Positions 25,500 through 34,528 of a stretch of 41,098 nt of DNA are shown here, piece by piece (within the stretch, counting starts at the first letter, position 1; every line of letters starts with the position of its first letter). Source of the stretch: Gammaproteobacteria bacterium (GTDB lineage: Bacteria; Pseudomonadota; Gammaproteobacteria; GRL18); NCBI GenBank assembly GCA_027012135.1, contig JALUZF010000040.1:1-41098 (forward strand), written 5' to 3'. The notes under the pieces were generated by a model, which did no database searches, was not told the DNA's origin, and saw nothing but the letters and a program-made list of their open reading frames with translations. The translations under genes and the position numbers were made by a program.

Positions 25500-25537
25500 G
25501 CCCTGAATATACGGTTATAAAGAGTATAATTCAGGGC
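25500..25537. other. Hairpin in the pycA/GGDEF-EAL intergenic region
   Basis: GCCCTGAATATAC and GTATAATTCAGGGC form a 13-bp stem with one bulged base and an 11-base loop. Since the flanking genes diverge, it is not a terminator of either. It may be a binding site or the end of a small transcript. Confidence 0.4.
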
Positions 25538-25768
25538 ATTTAAACTTTGCTAAAAATGTAAACCTAAACTATATTAAATTGTATATTTTATTGTTGCCCG
25601 TTTCCCCGTATCAGTAATCAATTTTATCAGGCCATTAAACTACATGGATATTTTTCAATCCCGTTTCACATTTTTGATAATTCCTGTGTCAGGGTAATGG
25701 CTGGACTGAATAGTTAGTTTAACAAACTAATTGATATTTTACTGTAACATTTTACCTGAAATTAACCG
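25538..25768. other. A/T-rich upstream region of the GGDEF-EAL gene
   Basis: No gene or strong repeat is seen. The region must hold the promoter of the GGDEF-EAL gene, but no -35/-10 pair stands out. The start codon at 25769 lacks a clear ribosome-binding site. Confidence 0.4.
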
Positions 25769-28459
25769 ATGAATAAATTTATAGAGCAGGTAACACAATG
25801 TAAAAGCAAAGGTAAAATAATAGTTATTAGTCTTGTTTTTCTGTTTTCCCTGGCTTTTTTACTGGCATTTTTTTCCTACAAAGATTATAGACGTTTTTTA
25901 TTATATCAACAGGATATTGCTTCTCAATCCATCAGTGGCGCAGCTAATAATATTACCACTTATATGGACAGCCTTAAAACATCGCTGAAAATCTACCTTG
26001 ATGGTCATCAGGAACAGCTGGCTGAACTATTAAATTCTCCGGATAATGGCTCAGTACACAAACAGGTAGAACAGCAGTTATCTCAATATTTTCGGGGTTT
26101 TTATACTTTTACCATTGCTGATGATAGCGGTCAGTTGCTGTTTGATGATTTTGTAGAAAAAGTGGGAGGGGCCTGCCGTAAGGATATTCATGAATTTGCT
26201 TTATCACATGATAAGGTTGATGCCTATATTCATCCTGGGCCGACTCTGTATCATTTTGATGTAATGCAGAACTGGCAATATAAACAGCAAAACATCATAT
26301 TTTTTGTCAGTTTTGGTCTGCAGCATATCTCTTATTTATTACAAAATGCCCAGTTACCCGGCCACAGGCTTATATTGCTGAGAAGTGATCGTCCCGGTCT
26401 GGTAGAAGTGACAGCCCAGGACACTCATTCCAGAAATCCAGAGCAAATCTACCTTTCTCAGTTACAGGATGGACAGCTATTATCAAGTAAACCTGTTGCT
26501 GGCACCCGCTGGTTATTAGTGGATATTATGGAGCATTCACTGATTTCAGACCATATTTACAATCTTATCTATGTAGATCTCATGGTGTTTTCTGTTTTTC
26601 TAATTATTTTGGTTTTAATGATATGGCATTTAATGCAGGAGGAAAAAAAACGTTATAAGGCTGAACAGGAACTAAAGCAGTCTCATTTACAACTTGAAAA
26701 GAATGTCCAGGCTCGAACGAAAGACCTGCAGCATAATATGAGAAAACTGCAACAGGAAGTTGAAAAAAACACTAAGTTATCCAGTGCTATAGAACAAACC
26801 GGTGATATTATTGTTATTTCTGATAAAAATGGGATAGTTGAGTATGTTAATCCCACTTTTGAAAAAATTACTGGCTATAAACATACAGAAGTCATAGGCA
26901 CAAACCTCAAAATTTTAAACTCAGGTCAGCAAAGTCGGGATTTTTATCAGACTATGTGGACTAAATTAAATAACGGCCAGATTTTTCATAGTATTTTTAT
27001 TAACCGCAAAAAAGATGGTCAACTTTATCATGAAGAAAAAACCATCAGTCCAATTCGTAACAGGCAGGGGAAAATTACTCATTTTGTTGCGACTGGAAAA
27101 GATATAACGGAAAAAGTCCGTACTGAACAGCACATACAACATCTTGCCTATCATGATGCACTGACTAAATTACCTAACCGCCTGTTATTTCAGGATCGAC
27201 TCAAACATGCTATGACACAGTCACAGCGTTGTCATACTATCCTTGCAATCCTCTTTATCGATCTGGATAAATTTAAAATAATCAATGATAGTCTGGGGCA
27301 TGCGACAGGTGATGTGGTACTTCAGGAAATATCTGATCGGCTGATAAAAACAGTCCGTGAAAGTGATACTATTGCCCGGCTGGGTGGTGATGAATTTGCT
27401 CTGGTGCTGGAAAATAACAGTAATATTAATGAAGTTATTACCATAATTAAACGCATTCTTAATCAGGTAAAATTACCTGTTATATATGGTGAGCATCAAT
27501 TACATACCACGGCCAGCATTGGTGTTACTATTTTTCCTTTTGAAGACAATACCATGGAGGATTTATTAAAGCAGGCAGATATTGCCATGTATCATGCTAA
27601 AAACGTAGGTGGCAATAATTTTCAGTTTTACTCTACCAGTATGGGAGAAACGGCTGGGCGACGTATGAGACTGGTCAGCCTGTTACGAGATGCTCTGGAA
27701 AGAAATGAATTTAACTTACATTATCAGCCGAGAATTAATTTAAAAAATGGTATGATTACCGGTGCTGAGGCATTGTTACGCTGGTCTACTCCTGAACTGG
27801 GAAACATATCTCCGGATGAATTTATTCCTATTCTGGAAGAGTCTGGACATATTATTGAAGTCGGGAGATGGGTGTTTGAACAGGCCTGTATAGAATTTGG
27901 GCAACAACAGAATAATTTACGTCTTGCGATAAACTTATCTCCCAGACAGTTTTCTGATCCATTTCTAATACAGGATATTGAAAACATATTAATGAATACT
28001 GGCTATAACCCTTTACAACTGGATATTGAAGTTACTGAAAGTCTGCTGGCTGAAGATCACGAGCAGTTACTTAATAAATTAAATGCTTTTCATAATAAAG
28101 GTATTAAAATCTCAATAGATGATTTTGGTACCGGTTATTCATCTCTAAGTTATTTAAAAGACCTGCCCATAGATTGCCTTAAAATTGATCGATCTTTTGT
28201 TACTAACCTGGAGTTGGAACCTGATAATATTAAACTGATTAGTGCCATAGTATCCATGGCTCATAGCCTCAATATGACTGTGGTAACAGAAGGCATTGAA
28301 ACCAAGGCACAACTTGAAATTTTAAAACAGAAACACAGTGAAGAAGGGCAGGGTTTTCTGTTTTCTCATCCATTACCTATTGATGAATACCTTGAATGGA
28401 GTAATAACTATAATGCTCATCTGGAGAGTGATATGAGCCATTTGCCTGAAGAAACGTAA
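25769..28459 (+). CDS. Membrane PAS-GGDEF-EAL protein (cyclic-di-GMP turnover)
   Basis: The 896-aa protein is anchored by two membrane helices (about residues 17-36 and 272-293) that frame a roughly 235-residue periplasmic sensor region with no family I recognise. A coiled coil (about 294-345), a PAS domain (about 346-450, IEQTGDIIVISDKNGIVEYV), a GGDEF domain and an EAL domain follow. GGDEF is intact at 539-543 and preceded by the product-inhibition site RESD five residues upstream. EAL is intact at 667-669 (EALLRW), with DDFGTGYSS and KIDRSF further on. Both activities, cyclic-di-GMP synthesis and breakdown, may therefore be possible. It is a single-gene unit. The codon use is more A/T-rich than the neighbouring housekeeping genes. 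Confidence 0.93.
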   Translation: MNKFIEQVTQCKSKGKIIVISLVFLFSLAFLLAFFSYKDYRRFLLYQQDIASQSISGAANNITTYMDSLKTSLKIYLDGHQEQLAELLNSPDNGSVHKQVEQQLSQYFRGFYTFTIADDSGQLLFDDFVEKVGGACRKDIHEFALSHDKVDAYIHPGPTLYHFDVMQNWQYKQQNIIFFVSFGLQHISYLLQNAQLPGHRLILLRSDRPGLVEVTAQDTHSRNPEQIYLSQLQDGQLLSSKPVAGTRWLLVDIMEHSLISDHIYNLIYVDLMVFSVFLIILVLMIWHLMQEEKKRYKAEQELKQSHLQLEKNVQARTKDLQHNMRKLQQEVEKNTKLSSAIEQTGDIIVISDKNGIVEYVNPTFEKITGYKHTEVIGTNLKILNSGQQSRDFYQTMWTKLNNGQIFHSIFINRKKDGQLYHEEKTISPIRNRQGKITHFVATGKDITEKVRTEQHIQHLAYHDALTKLPNRLLFQDRLKHAMTQSQRCHTILAILFIDLDKFKIINDSLGHATGDVVLQEISDRLIKTVRESDTIARLGGDEFALVLENNSNINEVITIIKRILNQVKLPVIYGEHQLHTTASIGVTIFPFEDNTMEDLLKQADIAMYHAKNVGGNNFQFYSTSMGETAGRRMRLVSLLRDALERNEFNLHYQPRINLKNGMITGAEALLRWSTPELGNISPDEFIPILEESGHIIEVGRWVFEQACIEFGQQQNNLRLAINLSPRQFSDPFLIQDIENILMNTGYNPLQLDIEVTESLLAEDHEQLLNKLNAFHNKGIKISIDDFGTGYSSLSYLKDLPIDCLKIDRSFVTNLELEPDNIKLISAIVSMAHSLNMTVVTEGIETKAQLEILKQKHSEEGQGFLFSHPLPIDEYLEWSNNYNAHLESDMSHLPEET

Positions 28460-28564
28460 TGATTATCACGATTTGTTAATAACCATTGTTTTCACAGGTT
28501 TACCGATACTTTAATGAGTTGATTTTTTACTTTTTATAAAATTTCAATTAAATCAGTAAAGATT

Positions 28565-28593
28565 TTGACAACATTATTCAAAAACTTTAAAAT
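28565..28593 (+). promoter_or_regulatory. Promoter of the yceD-rpmF operon
   Basis: TTGACA (28565-28570) and TAAAAT (28588-28593) are separated by exactly 17 bp: a perfect -35 and a -10 with one mismatch. It lies 117 bp before yceD and probably drives yceD-rpmF, and by read-through plsX and the fab genes. Confidence 0.7.
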
Positions 28594-28710
28594 AGGGGAT
28601 TATCCTGAATGGTTTCAAAAAGCCTGTTTCTGTTCTCTGTTCAAAGTTGCTTGAGAGTGACTTGTAATAGTGGTTTGAAAGACATCAGAACGGCTTAAAA
28701 CGGCAGCTAA

Positions 28711-29292
28711 ATGGCAGAACGCATACCACAGCGAATTGATCATTATCGATATACTGATAAAGGGGTAACTCTTGAAGGTGTTATCAGCCCGCAGGAGTCT
28801 GAAAAAGATCTGCTGCGTCTAAATGAGTCAATTATTCAGCCTCAGGGTGATATTCATTATCACCTTGAATTTGATAAAGACAGACTGGATAATCGCTTTG
28901 TTAACGGACATGTTGATACGAAAGTTGTTATGCAGTGTCAACGCTGTATGGAAAATTTTACTCTGGCTCTGGATTGCGATGTATCCATTGCTTTTGTTCA
29001 TGATGATTTTGAACAGAAAAAAGCTGAAGACTCCGGTTATGATGTTTTCTGGCTGAATAAAAAAGAACTCTTTGATCCAAGGATTCTGATTGAGGATGAG
29101 TTACTGCTGGCATTGCCTCAGTTTGCTATGCATCCTGAATCAGATTCGGGAACTGGCTGTCATATACAGTTAGATTTTCCAGCCGATAAACAGGTGGCTC
29201 CTGCCGATAAACCGGATATGGGTTCAGGTGGAGAGCAAGATAAGCAGGAGGAAGATAATCCTTTTGCTATATTAAAACAGTTAAAGGAATAA
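28711..29292 (+). CDS. yceD: YceD (DUF177) protein, 23S rRNA accumulation
   Basis: YceD-family proteins precede rpmF in most bacteria and influence 23S rRNA accumulation. The 193-aa product has the conserved region with the CxxC pair QCQRCMENF, the PQ(F/E)-like end block LIEDELLLALPQFAMHP and an acidic, low-complexity C-terminal stretch before NPFAILKQLKE. The ATG at 28711 has only a weak ribosome-binding site. It is 67 bp upstream of rpmF. Confidence 0.9.
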   Translation: MAERIPQRIDHYRYTDKGVTLEGVISPQESEKDLLRLNESIIQPQGDIHYHLEFDKDRLDNRFVNGHVDTKVVMQCQRCMENFTLALDCDVSIAFVHDDFEQKKAEDSGYDVFWLNKKELFDPRILIEDELLLALPQFAMHPESDSGTGCHIQLDFPADKQVAPADKPDMGSGGEQDKQEEDNPFAILKQLKE

Positions 29293-29359
29293 TCGGGAGT
29301 TAAACCTTCCGTTTCGTTAAATTTTATATATTTAATTTTAGTTATTTGAGGAAAAACTA

Positions 29360-29530
29360 ATGGCAGTTCAAAAAAACAAATGTACTCCGGCTCGTCGTGG
29401 CATGCGTCGCTCCCATGATTCTCTGAGTAATCCTACTTTATCAATCGACCCAACCAGTGGTGAAACTCATCGTCGTCATCATGTGACTGAAGATGGTTAC
29501 TACAAGGGCCAAAAGGTTATTAACAAGTAA
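29360..29530 (+). CDS. rpmF: Ribosomal protein bL32
   Basis: This 56-aa basic protein of the large ribosomal subunit reads [20 protein letters not shown] at its start and ends [11 protein letters not shown]. The AVQKNK...[10 protein letters not shown]-type opening is diagnostic; here serine is replaced by alanine in the PARRG part. The zinc-ribbon cysteines of some bL32 forms are absent apart from Cys8. GAGGAAA lies before the ATG. Confidence 0.97.
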   Translation: MAVQKNKCTPARRGMRRSHDSLSNPTLSIDPTSGETHRRHHVTEDGYYKGQKVINK

Positions 29531-29554
29531 TTTTAATATTAATACTTTTGTTTC

Positions 29555-29584
29555 TTAACTTTGCCTAATGTTGGATGTTAAAAT
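29555..29584 (+). promoter_or_regulatory. Possible promoter between rpmF and plsX
   Basis: TTAACT (29555-29560) and TAAAAT (29579-29584) are 18 bp apart. Each hexamer is one or two changes from consensus. A transcript from here would meet a strong terminator about 100 bases later. Confidence 0.3.
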
Positions 29585-29652
29585 TAATTCAGTGATTTTG
29601 GCTGCCGACATGCAAATGAACACAAATATTAACGGATTTATTGCCTGTTTCT

Positions 29653-29691
29653 AAAACAAAGCCTCAGAAAGTTTCTGGGGCTTTGTTTTTT
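29653..29691 (+). terminator. Terminator or attenuator between rpmF and plsX
   Basis: AAAACAAAGCCTCAGAAA and TTTCTGGGGCTTTGTTTT form an 18-bp stem (one G-U pair) followed by TT. It has the form of a Rho-independent terminator, placed 8 bases before the first plsX start codon. Some read-through is needed for plsX unless a further promoter overlaps the hairpin. Confidence 0.85.
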
Positions 29692-29699
29692 CCTTTACC

Positions 29700-30761
29700 A
29701 TGAACACATTAATGATAAATAAACAAAACACCAGCACAATAGCTATAGATGCCATGGGCGGAGATATCGGTCTGGATGTTACCATACCGGCCGCTATTAA
29801 TATTGCCCAGGAATATCCGCGCCTGAAAATTATTCTGGTGGGTGACGAATCTTCTATAGATGCTAAACTTCAGGGATGTTCTGAGGATGTTCGCGCCCGC
29901 CTGACCATTCAACATACCACCCAGGTCGTGGGCATGGATGAAAAACCGGCCTCTGCATTACGCGGCAAAAAAGACTCCTCTATGCGTGTGGCCATTAACA
30001 AGGTTAAGGCCAAAGAGGCTGATGCCTGTGTCAGTGCCGGTAATACCGGTGCTTTAATGGCGACCGCCCGATTTGTTCTTAAAACCATTCCTGGAATTGA
30101 CCGCCCGGCTATCTGTTCGGCCATTCCTACTCAAACCGGCCATACCCATATGCTGGATCTGGGTGCAAATGTAGAGCTTTCAGCGGATCACCTGCTGGAA
30201 TTTGCAGTCATGGGATCGGTACTGACTACCGCCATTGATGATATAGAAAAACCCACCATTGGCCTGCTCAATATTGGCCAGGAAGCAATGAAGGGCAATG
30301 AGCAGGTACAGCAGGCTGCCGGCCTGATTTCAAACAGCACTCTGAACTATTACGGCTTTATTGAAGGTGATGATATCTACAAAGGTGTGGTTGATGTTGT
30401 GGTTGCTGACGGTTTTGTGGGTAATATTTCCCTTAAAACCTCTGAAGGGGTGGCCAAAATGATTATTTACTACATTAAGCAGGAATTTAATCGCAACTGG
30501 CTGACCAAACTGGCAGGACTCATTGCCATGCCGGTATTAAAAGCCTTTAAAAGCAAAATTGATCCCAGAATTTATAATGGTGCCAGCCTGCTGGGTTTAA
30601 GAGGTATCGTGGTTAAGAGTCATGGCGGTGCCGATGTGTTTTCATTTACTAATGCTATCCGGGTGGCCATTATGGAAGTGGAAAATAATGTTCCGGAAAA
30701 AATCAGCAGTGTTTTACAGGAAACCCTGATTGAACAGTCATCAGAAAAAGAAATTGCTTAA
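29700..30761 (+). CDS. plsX: Phosphate acyltransferase PlsX
   Basis: PlsX makes acyl-phosphate from acyl-ACP, the first step feeding phospholipid synthesis. The 353-aa protein has the family start [20 protein letters not shown], the block [29 protein letters not shown] and the end block [16 protein letters not shown]. Starts at 29700 or 29712 are both possible; neither has a Shine-Dalgarno because a terminator hairpin occupies the upstream region. It is followed by fabH as in most gammaproteobacteria. Confidence 0.95.
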   Translation: MNTLMINKQNTSTIAIDAMGGDIGLDVTIPAAINIAQEYPRLKIILVGDESSIDAKLQGCSEDVRARLTIQHTTQVVGMDEKPASALRGKKDSSMRVAINKVKAKEADACVSAGNTGALMATARFVLKTIPGIDRPAICSAIPTQTGHTHMLDLGANVELSADHLLEFAVMGSVLTTAIDDIEKPTIGLLNIGQEAMKGNEQVQQAAGLISNSTLNYYGFIEGDDIYKGVVDVVVADGFVGNISLKTSEGVAKMIIYYIKQEFNRNWLTKLAGLIAMPVLKAFKSKIDPRIYNGASLLGLRGIVVKSHGGADVFSFTNAIRVAIMEVENNVPEKISSVLQETLIEQSSEKEIA

Positions 30762-30859
30762 TAGCAACTTAATAGCAAAAAGTTACAACATAATTAAAAT
30801 AACAACAATTAAAAATCATTCAAACTTAGACATAAATCAGAAAACGGCCGTTATTTGTA

Positions 30860-30868
30860 TGTTATAAT
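30860..30868 (+). promoter_or_regulatory. Candidate extended -10 promoter for fabH
   Basis: TG-T-TATAAT (30860-30868) is a perfect extended -10, 43 bp before the fabH start. A palindrome AACGGCCGTT lies just upstream, in the -35 region (30843-30852), where a regulator could bind. Confidence 0.5.
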
Positions 30869-30911
30869 TGGCTGTTTCTACTTATTATTTTACAGGCTTA
30901 AGGCTTTTTAG

Positions 30912-31874
30912 ATGTATTCTCGTATTGTGGCAACCGGCAGTTACCTGCCAGAAAAAGTATTGACCAATCACGATCTGGAAAAGATTGTAGATACCTCAGA
31001 TCAATGGATAACTGAACGTACCGGTATTAAGAAAAGACACATTGCCGATGATGATCAGACGACCTGTGATCTGGCAGAAGAAGCCGCCAGGAATGCCATT
31101 GAGCAGGCTGATATAGACCCTCAGACCATAGACCTTATTATTGTTGCCACTACGACTCCTGACCTGGTTTTTCCTAGTACTGCCTGTTTGTTACAGCAGC
31201 GCCTGGATATTCACGGCTGTCCGGCCTTTGATGTTCAGGCTGTATGTACCGGTTTTATCTATGCGCTTGATATCGCTGATAAATACATAAAAACTGGTGC
31301 CGTTAAACGTGCTCTGGTTATTGGTGCTGAAACCCTGTCCCGTATAGTAGACTGGACTGATCGAACTACCTGTGTTTTATTTGCCGACGGGGCCGGTGCT
31401 GTTATCCTGGAAGCCAGTGAAGAAGCGGGTATTCTGTCCTCTCATATTCATGCTGACGGCAGTTTTGCTGAACTGCTTAATACCAATGGCGGTATTTCTG
31501 ATACTAATCCCAATGGACTGGATGCGGTACACATTGAAATGAAGGGAAATGAAGTTTTTAAGGTAGCCGTCAATACCCTGGGTCGCATCGTGGATGAAAC
31601 TCTGGCCGCCAACAATATGGAAAAGTCTGATATTGACTGGCTGGTACCGCATCAGGCCAATATCCGGATTATTAATGCTACTGCCAGAAAATTAAAAATG
31701 TCCACCGATCACGTAGTCACTACGGTACAGGAACAGGGTAATACTTCAGCGGCTTCTGTACCCCTGGCTCTGGATACAGCGGTCAGAGATGGTCGAATTA
31801 AACGCGGTGAAACTATTCTTCTGGAAGCCTTCGGCGGCGGTTTTACCTGGGGTTCAGCCTTAATAAAATACTAA
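30912..31874 (+). CDS. fabH: 3-oxoacyl-ACP synthase III
   Basis: FabH starts fatty acid synthesis by condensing acetyl-CoA with malonyl-ACP. The 320-aa protein has the full catalytic triad: Cys112 ([11 protein letters not shown]), His247 ([10 protein letters not shown]) and Asn277 (EQGNTSAAS). The Cys number equals that of the Escherichia coli enzyme. TAAGG lies eight bases before the ATG. It is separated from plsX by 150 bp and from fabD by 249 bp; the latter gap contains repeat copy B. Confidence 0.97.
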   Translation: MYSRIVATGSYLPEKVLTNHDLEKIVDTSDQWITERTGIKKRHIADDDQTTCDLAEEAARNAIEQADIDPQTIDLIIVATTTPDLVFPSTACLLQQRLDIHGCPAFDVQAVCTGFIYALDIADKYIKTGAVKRALVIGAETLSRIVDWTDRTTCVLFADGAGAVILEASEEAGILSSHIHADGSFAELLNTNGGISDTNPNGLDAVHIEMKGNEVFKVAVNTLGRIVDETLAANNMEKSDIDWLVPHQANIRIINATARKLKMSTDHVVTTVQEQGNTSAASVPLALDTAVRDGRIKRGETILLEAFGGGFTWGSALIKY

Positions 31875-31900
31875 AAGCCTTTAAGTGTAATGGAACACGA

Positions 31901-32068
31901 TAGAGTGACAGGCTGCATGTACTGTGTTTACGGGGTTTTGAAAACATGGATGTTTTCACAATCACTGGGATAAGAACTTTTTACAAAACAAATTTTGAAA
32001 AGTTCTAAACCAATACATGGAGGTACTTGAGCGCCCCCGGAAATACAGTACATGCAGCCTGTCACGGT
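31901..32068. repeat. Dispersed 168-bp inverted-repeat element, copy B
   Basis: The full-length partner of 57-224, in the opposite orientation. The terminal inverted repeats are better preserved here: a perfect 21-bp match between 31905-31925 and 32045-32065, built around GGCTGCATGTACTG. Internal hairpins are the same as in copy A: one around GAAAACATGGATGTTTTC and one around AGAACTTTTT...AAAAGTTCT. It sits between fabH and fabD inside a conserved operon and does not interrupt a gene. Confidence 0.85.
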
Positions 32069-32123
32069 TAAATATGTTTGAATAATATTTATATACTAGT
32101 AACCAAAAAACAGGAAAAAATAG

Positions 32124-33089
32124 ATGTCAATTGCATTTATCTTTCCGGGTCAGGGTTCCCAGTCTGTGGGAATGCTGGGCAGCTTTGCTGATGATAACCC
32201 GGCTTATGCAGAAATTGTTACTGCTACCTTTAAAAAGGCCAGTGATGTGCTCGGGTTTGATCTCTGGGACATGACCCAGAACGGCCCGGATACCGAACTT
32301 AATAAAACCCAGCATACCCAGCCTGCCATGCTGGCTGCCGGATATGCTGTCTGGCAGATCTGGAAAAGCAAAGGCGGTGCCATGCCGGCTGTTATGGCTG
32401 GCCATAGTCTGGGCGAATATACCGCCCTGGTCTGTTCTGAAGCCCTGGATTTTTCTGATGCCGTTGACCTGGTTTACCATCGTGGTCAATATATGCAGGA
32501 CTCAGTCGCCAGCGGAGAAGGGGCTATGGCGGCTATTCTGGGCCTGGAAGATGAGGCCGTTATTAAAGTGTGTGAAGATACCGCTGCACAGTATAAACAG
32601 GAAGGACAGAACAGAGTCATTTCTGCCGTTAATTTTAATTCACCCGGACAGGTGGTGATAGCCGGGCATAGTGATGCGGTTGACAGGGCCATGGAAAATG
32701 CCAGTCAGGCCGGTGCCAAAAAAGCCATTAAACTGGCGGTCAGTGTACCGTCCCATTGTGCATTAATGGAAAGTGCCGCAGAAAAACTGGCAGGCAAACT
32801 GGAAAGTATTAATATTCAGTCGCCTGTTATCCCGGTGATTAATAATGTTCATGTCAGTATTGAAAATGATCCGCAGCAGATCAAAAACAACCTGGTCAAA
32901 CAATTATCCCAACCGGTACGCTGGGTTGAAACCATTAATAAAATGGTGGCCGATGGTGTTGAACAGATTGTTGAATGCGGCCCCGGTAAGGTACTGACCG
33001 GTCTGAATCGACGTATTAACCGCCGCATGCCGGCACTCGCTCTGTTTGATACAGTAACTATTGATAAAGCTTTTGAGGAACTCTCCTGA
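32124..33089 (+). CDS. fabD: Malonyl-CoA:ACP transacylase
   Basis: FabD transfers malonyl from CoA to acyl carrier protein. The 321-aa protein has FPGQGSQSVGM at the start, the nucleophile Ser95 in GHSLGEYTALV and the catalytic histidine in VPSHCALM (His211). The length is slightly above the norm (about 310), with an extra segment before the histidine (YKQEGQNR). AGGAAA precedes the ATG. The last base of the stop is the first of fabG. Confidence 0.97.
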   Translation: MSIAFIFPGQGSQSVGMLGSFADDNPAYAEIVTATFKKASDVLGFDLWDMTQNGPDTELNKTQHTQPAMLAAGYAVWQIWKSKGGAMPAVMAGHSLGEYTALVCSEALDFSDAVDLVYHRGQYMQDSVASGEGAMAAILGLEDEAVIKVCEDTAAQYKQEGQNRVISAVNFNSPGQVVIAGHSDAVDRAMENASQAGAKKAIKLAVSVPSHCALMESAAEKLAGKLESINIQSPVIPVINNVHVSIENDPQQIKNNLVKQLSQPVRWVETINKMVADGVEQIVECGPGKVLTGLNRRINRRMPALALFDTVTIDKAFEELS

Positions 33090-33832
33090 TGTCTATGGAA
33101 AATGAAGTCGCTCTGGTGAGCGGTGCAAGTCGTGGTATTGGCCAGGCGATTGCTATCAGCCTGGGTAAAAAAGGTGCTTCTGTTATTGGTACTGCAACTT
33201 CAGAAAAAGGTGCAGAAAATATCACTAACTATCTGAAAGAAAATGCTATTAAGGGTCAGGGTATGGTACTTAATGTAACCGACCAGGCCAGTATTGACCA
33301 ACTGCTGGAGAATATGAAAGAACAGTATGCCATGCCTTCTATTCTGGTCAATAACGCCGGTATTACCCGTGACAACCTGATGATGCGCATGAAGGACGAA
33401 GAATGGGATGCCATTATTGAAACTAACTTGACCTCTATTTTTAAACTGTCCAGAGCCTGTCTGCGGGCAATGATGAAGGCCAGAAAAGGGCGTATTATCT
33501 CTATAGCTTCAGTAGTAGGGTTAACGGGTAATGCCGGGCAGGCCAACTATGCGGCGGCTAAAGCCGGTATTATCGGTTTCAGCAAGTCGCTGGCCCGGGA
33601 AGTGGGGTCTCGTGGTATTACCGTCAATGCGGTAGCGCCGGGCTTTATCGATACCGATATGACCCGTGCATTGTCTGATGACACCAAAAAAGCCCTGTTA
33701 AGTCAGATCCCTTTAAACCGTCTGGGACAGGCTGAAGAAATTGCCTCAGCCGTGGCTTTCCTGGCATCGGATGACGCATCTTATATTACGGGCGAAACCC
33801 TGAATGTAAATGGCGGCATGTATATGCCCTAA
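33089..33832 (+). CDS. fabG: 3-oxoacyl-ACP reductase
   Basis: FabG reduces 3-oxoacyl-ACP with NADPH in each elongation round. The 247-aa short-chain dehydrogenase has the nucleotide motif SGASRGIGQAI, NNAG, and the Ser141-Tyr154-Lys158 triad (SIASVVG, NYAAAKAG). The C-terminal ITGETLNVNGGMYM is typical. Its start overlaps the fabD stop by one base (TGATG), so translation is coupled. Confidence 0.97.
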   Translation: MSMENEVALVSGASRGIGQAIAISLGKKGASVIGTATSEKGAENITNYLKENAIKGQGMVLNVTDQASIDQLLENMKEQYAMPSILVNNAGITRDNLMMRMKDEEWDAIIETNLTSIFKLSRACLRAMMKARKGRIISIASVVGLTGNAGQANYAAAKAGIIGFSKSLAREVGSRGITVNAVAPGFIDTDMTRALSDDTKKALLSQIPLNRLGQAEEIASAVAFLASDDASYITGETLNVNGGMYMP

Positions 33833-33850
33833 GGCATGACATTTACAAAT

Positions 33851-33895
33851 AAACCTTATTAAGTATGATCTAATAGACTAAATAAGGTTTTTTTT
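33851..33895 (+). terminator. Terminator after fabG
   Basis: AAACCTTATT (33851-33860) and AATAAGGTTT (33881-33890) pair in a 10-bp stem, followed by further T (eight in all). The loop is long (20 bases) and the stem is A/T-rich, so termination may be partial. It separates fabHDG from acpP. Confidence 0.7.
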
Positions 33896-34064
33896 AACAT
33901 CTATACTGGTATATCCGATTAGATTTCACTAAAATAGCGGCACGTAAATAAACACACTGAAAGGTCGGTTTTATTCAACCTTATCAAATTACTGTGCAAT
34001 AAGGCAGAATTTGAAAAGTACAGTGTTGCAAAGAGTTGCATAAGAATTATGGAGATTTTATAAA

Positions 34065-34304
34065 ATGAGTAGTGTTGAAGAAAGAGTGGCTAAAATTGTT
34101 GTTGAACAATTAGGCGTTAAAGAAGACGAAGTAAAACCAGAGTCATCTTTTGTTGATGATCTGGGTGCTGATTCTCTGGATACCGTTGAACTTGTTATGG
34201 CTCTTGAAGAAGAATTTGAAACTGAAATTCCAGACGAAGAAGCTGAAAAAATCACTACTGTTCAGCTGGCAATTGATTATATCAATGCCCATATTGACGG
34301 CTAA
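34065..34304 (+). CDS. acpP: Acyl carrier protein
   Basis: ACP carries growing acyl chains on a phosphopantetheine arm attached to Ser37 in the motif [11 protein letters not shown]. The 79-aa acidic protein is of standard length and nearly matches the Escherichia coli protein along its helices. GGAG lies 11 bases before the ATG. It has a 230-bp upstream region following the fabG terminator and probably a promoter of its own, as ACP is needed in large amounts. Confidence 0.97.
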   Translation: MSSVEERVAKIVVEQLGVKEDEVKPESSFVDDLGADSLDTVELVMALEEEFETEIPDEEAEKITTVQLAIDYINAHIDG

Positions 34305-34328
34305 TTAAAAAGATTTTTTCTTTTTAAT
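34304..34328 (+). terminator. A/T-only hairpin after acpP
   Basis: ATTAAAAAGA and TCTTTTTAAT form a 10-bp stem with a T5 loop, starting on the last base of the acpP stop. It is A/T-rich and weak, so it may only protect the mRNA end. Confidence 0.4.
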
Positions 34329-34341
34329 ACCTGATATTTCT

Positions 34342-34393
34342 TAAAGCCGTATTTAACATTGCAATCTATGTCTGCCTTGTTAAACCGGCTTTA
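34342..34393 (+). other. Two-part stem-loop between acpP and fabF
   Basis: TAAAGCCG pairs with CGGCTTTA and, inside it, TTTAACA with TGTTAAA, giving a 15-bp stem with a small internal loop and a 19-base apical loop. It lies in the 224-bp acpP-fabF gap. The function is unknown: possible RNA processing site, terminator or leader structure for fabF. Confidence 0.5.
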
Positions 34394-34528
34394 CTTATTT
34401 ATACCCTGTCATATTTATTGAGTTTTATCCTACACTCTTTTCTGTCTGAAGACATTATGTTCGTCTGGAAATTAAAGGCAGACTGCAGTTGATATGGTAT
34501 TGTCGGGGTTTATTTTTGGAGAACTTTT

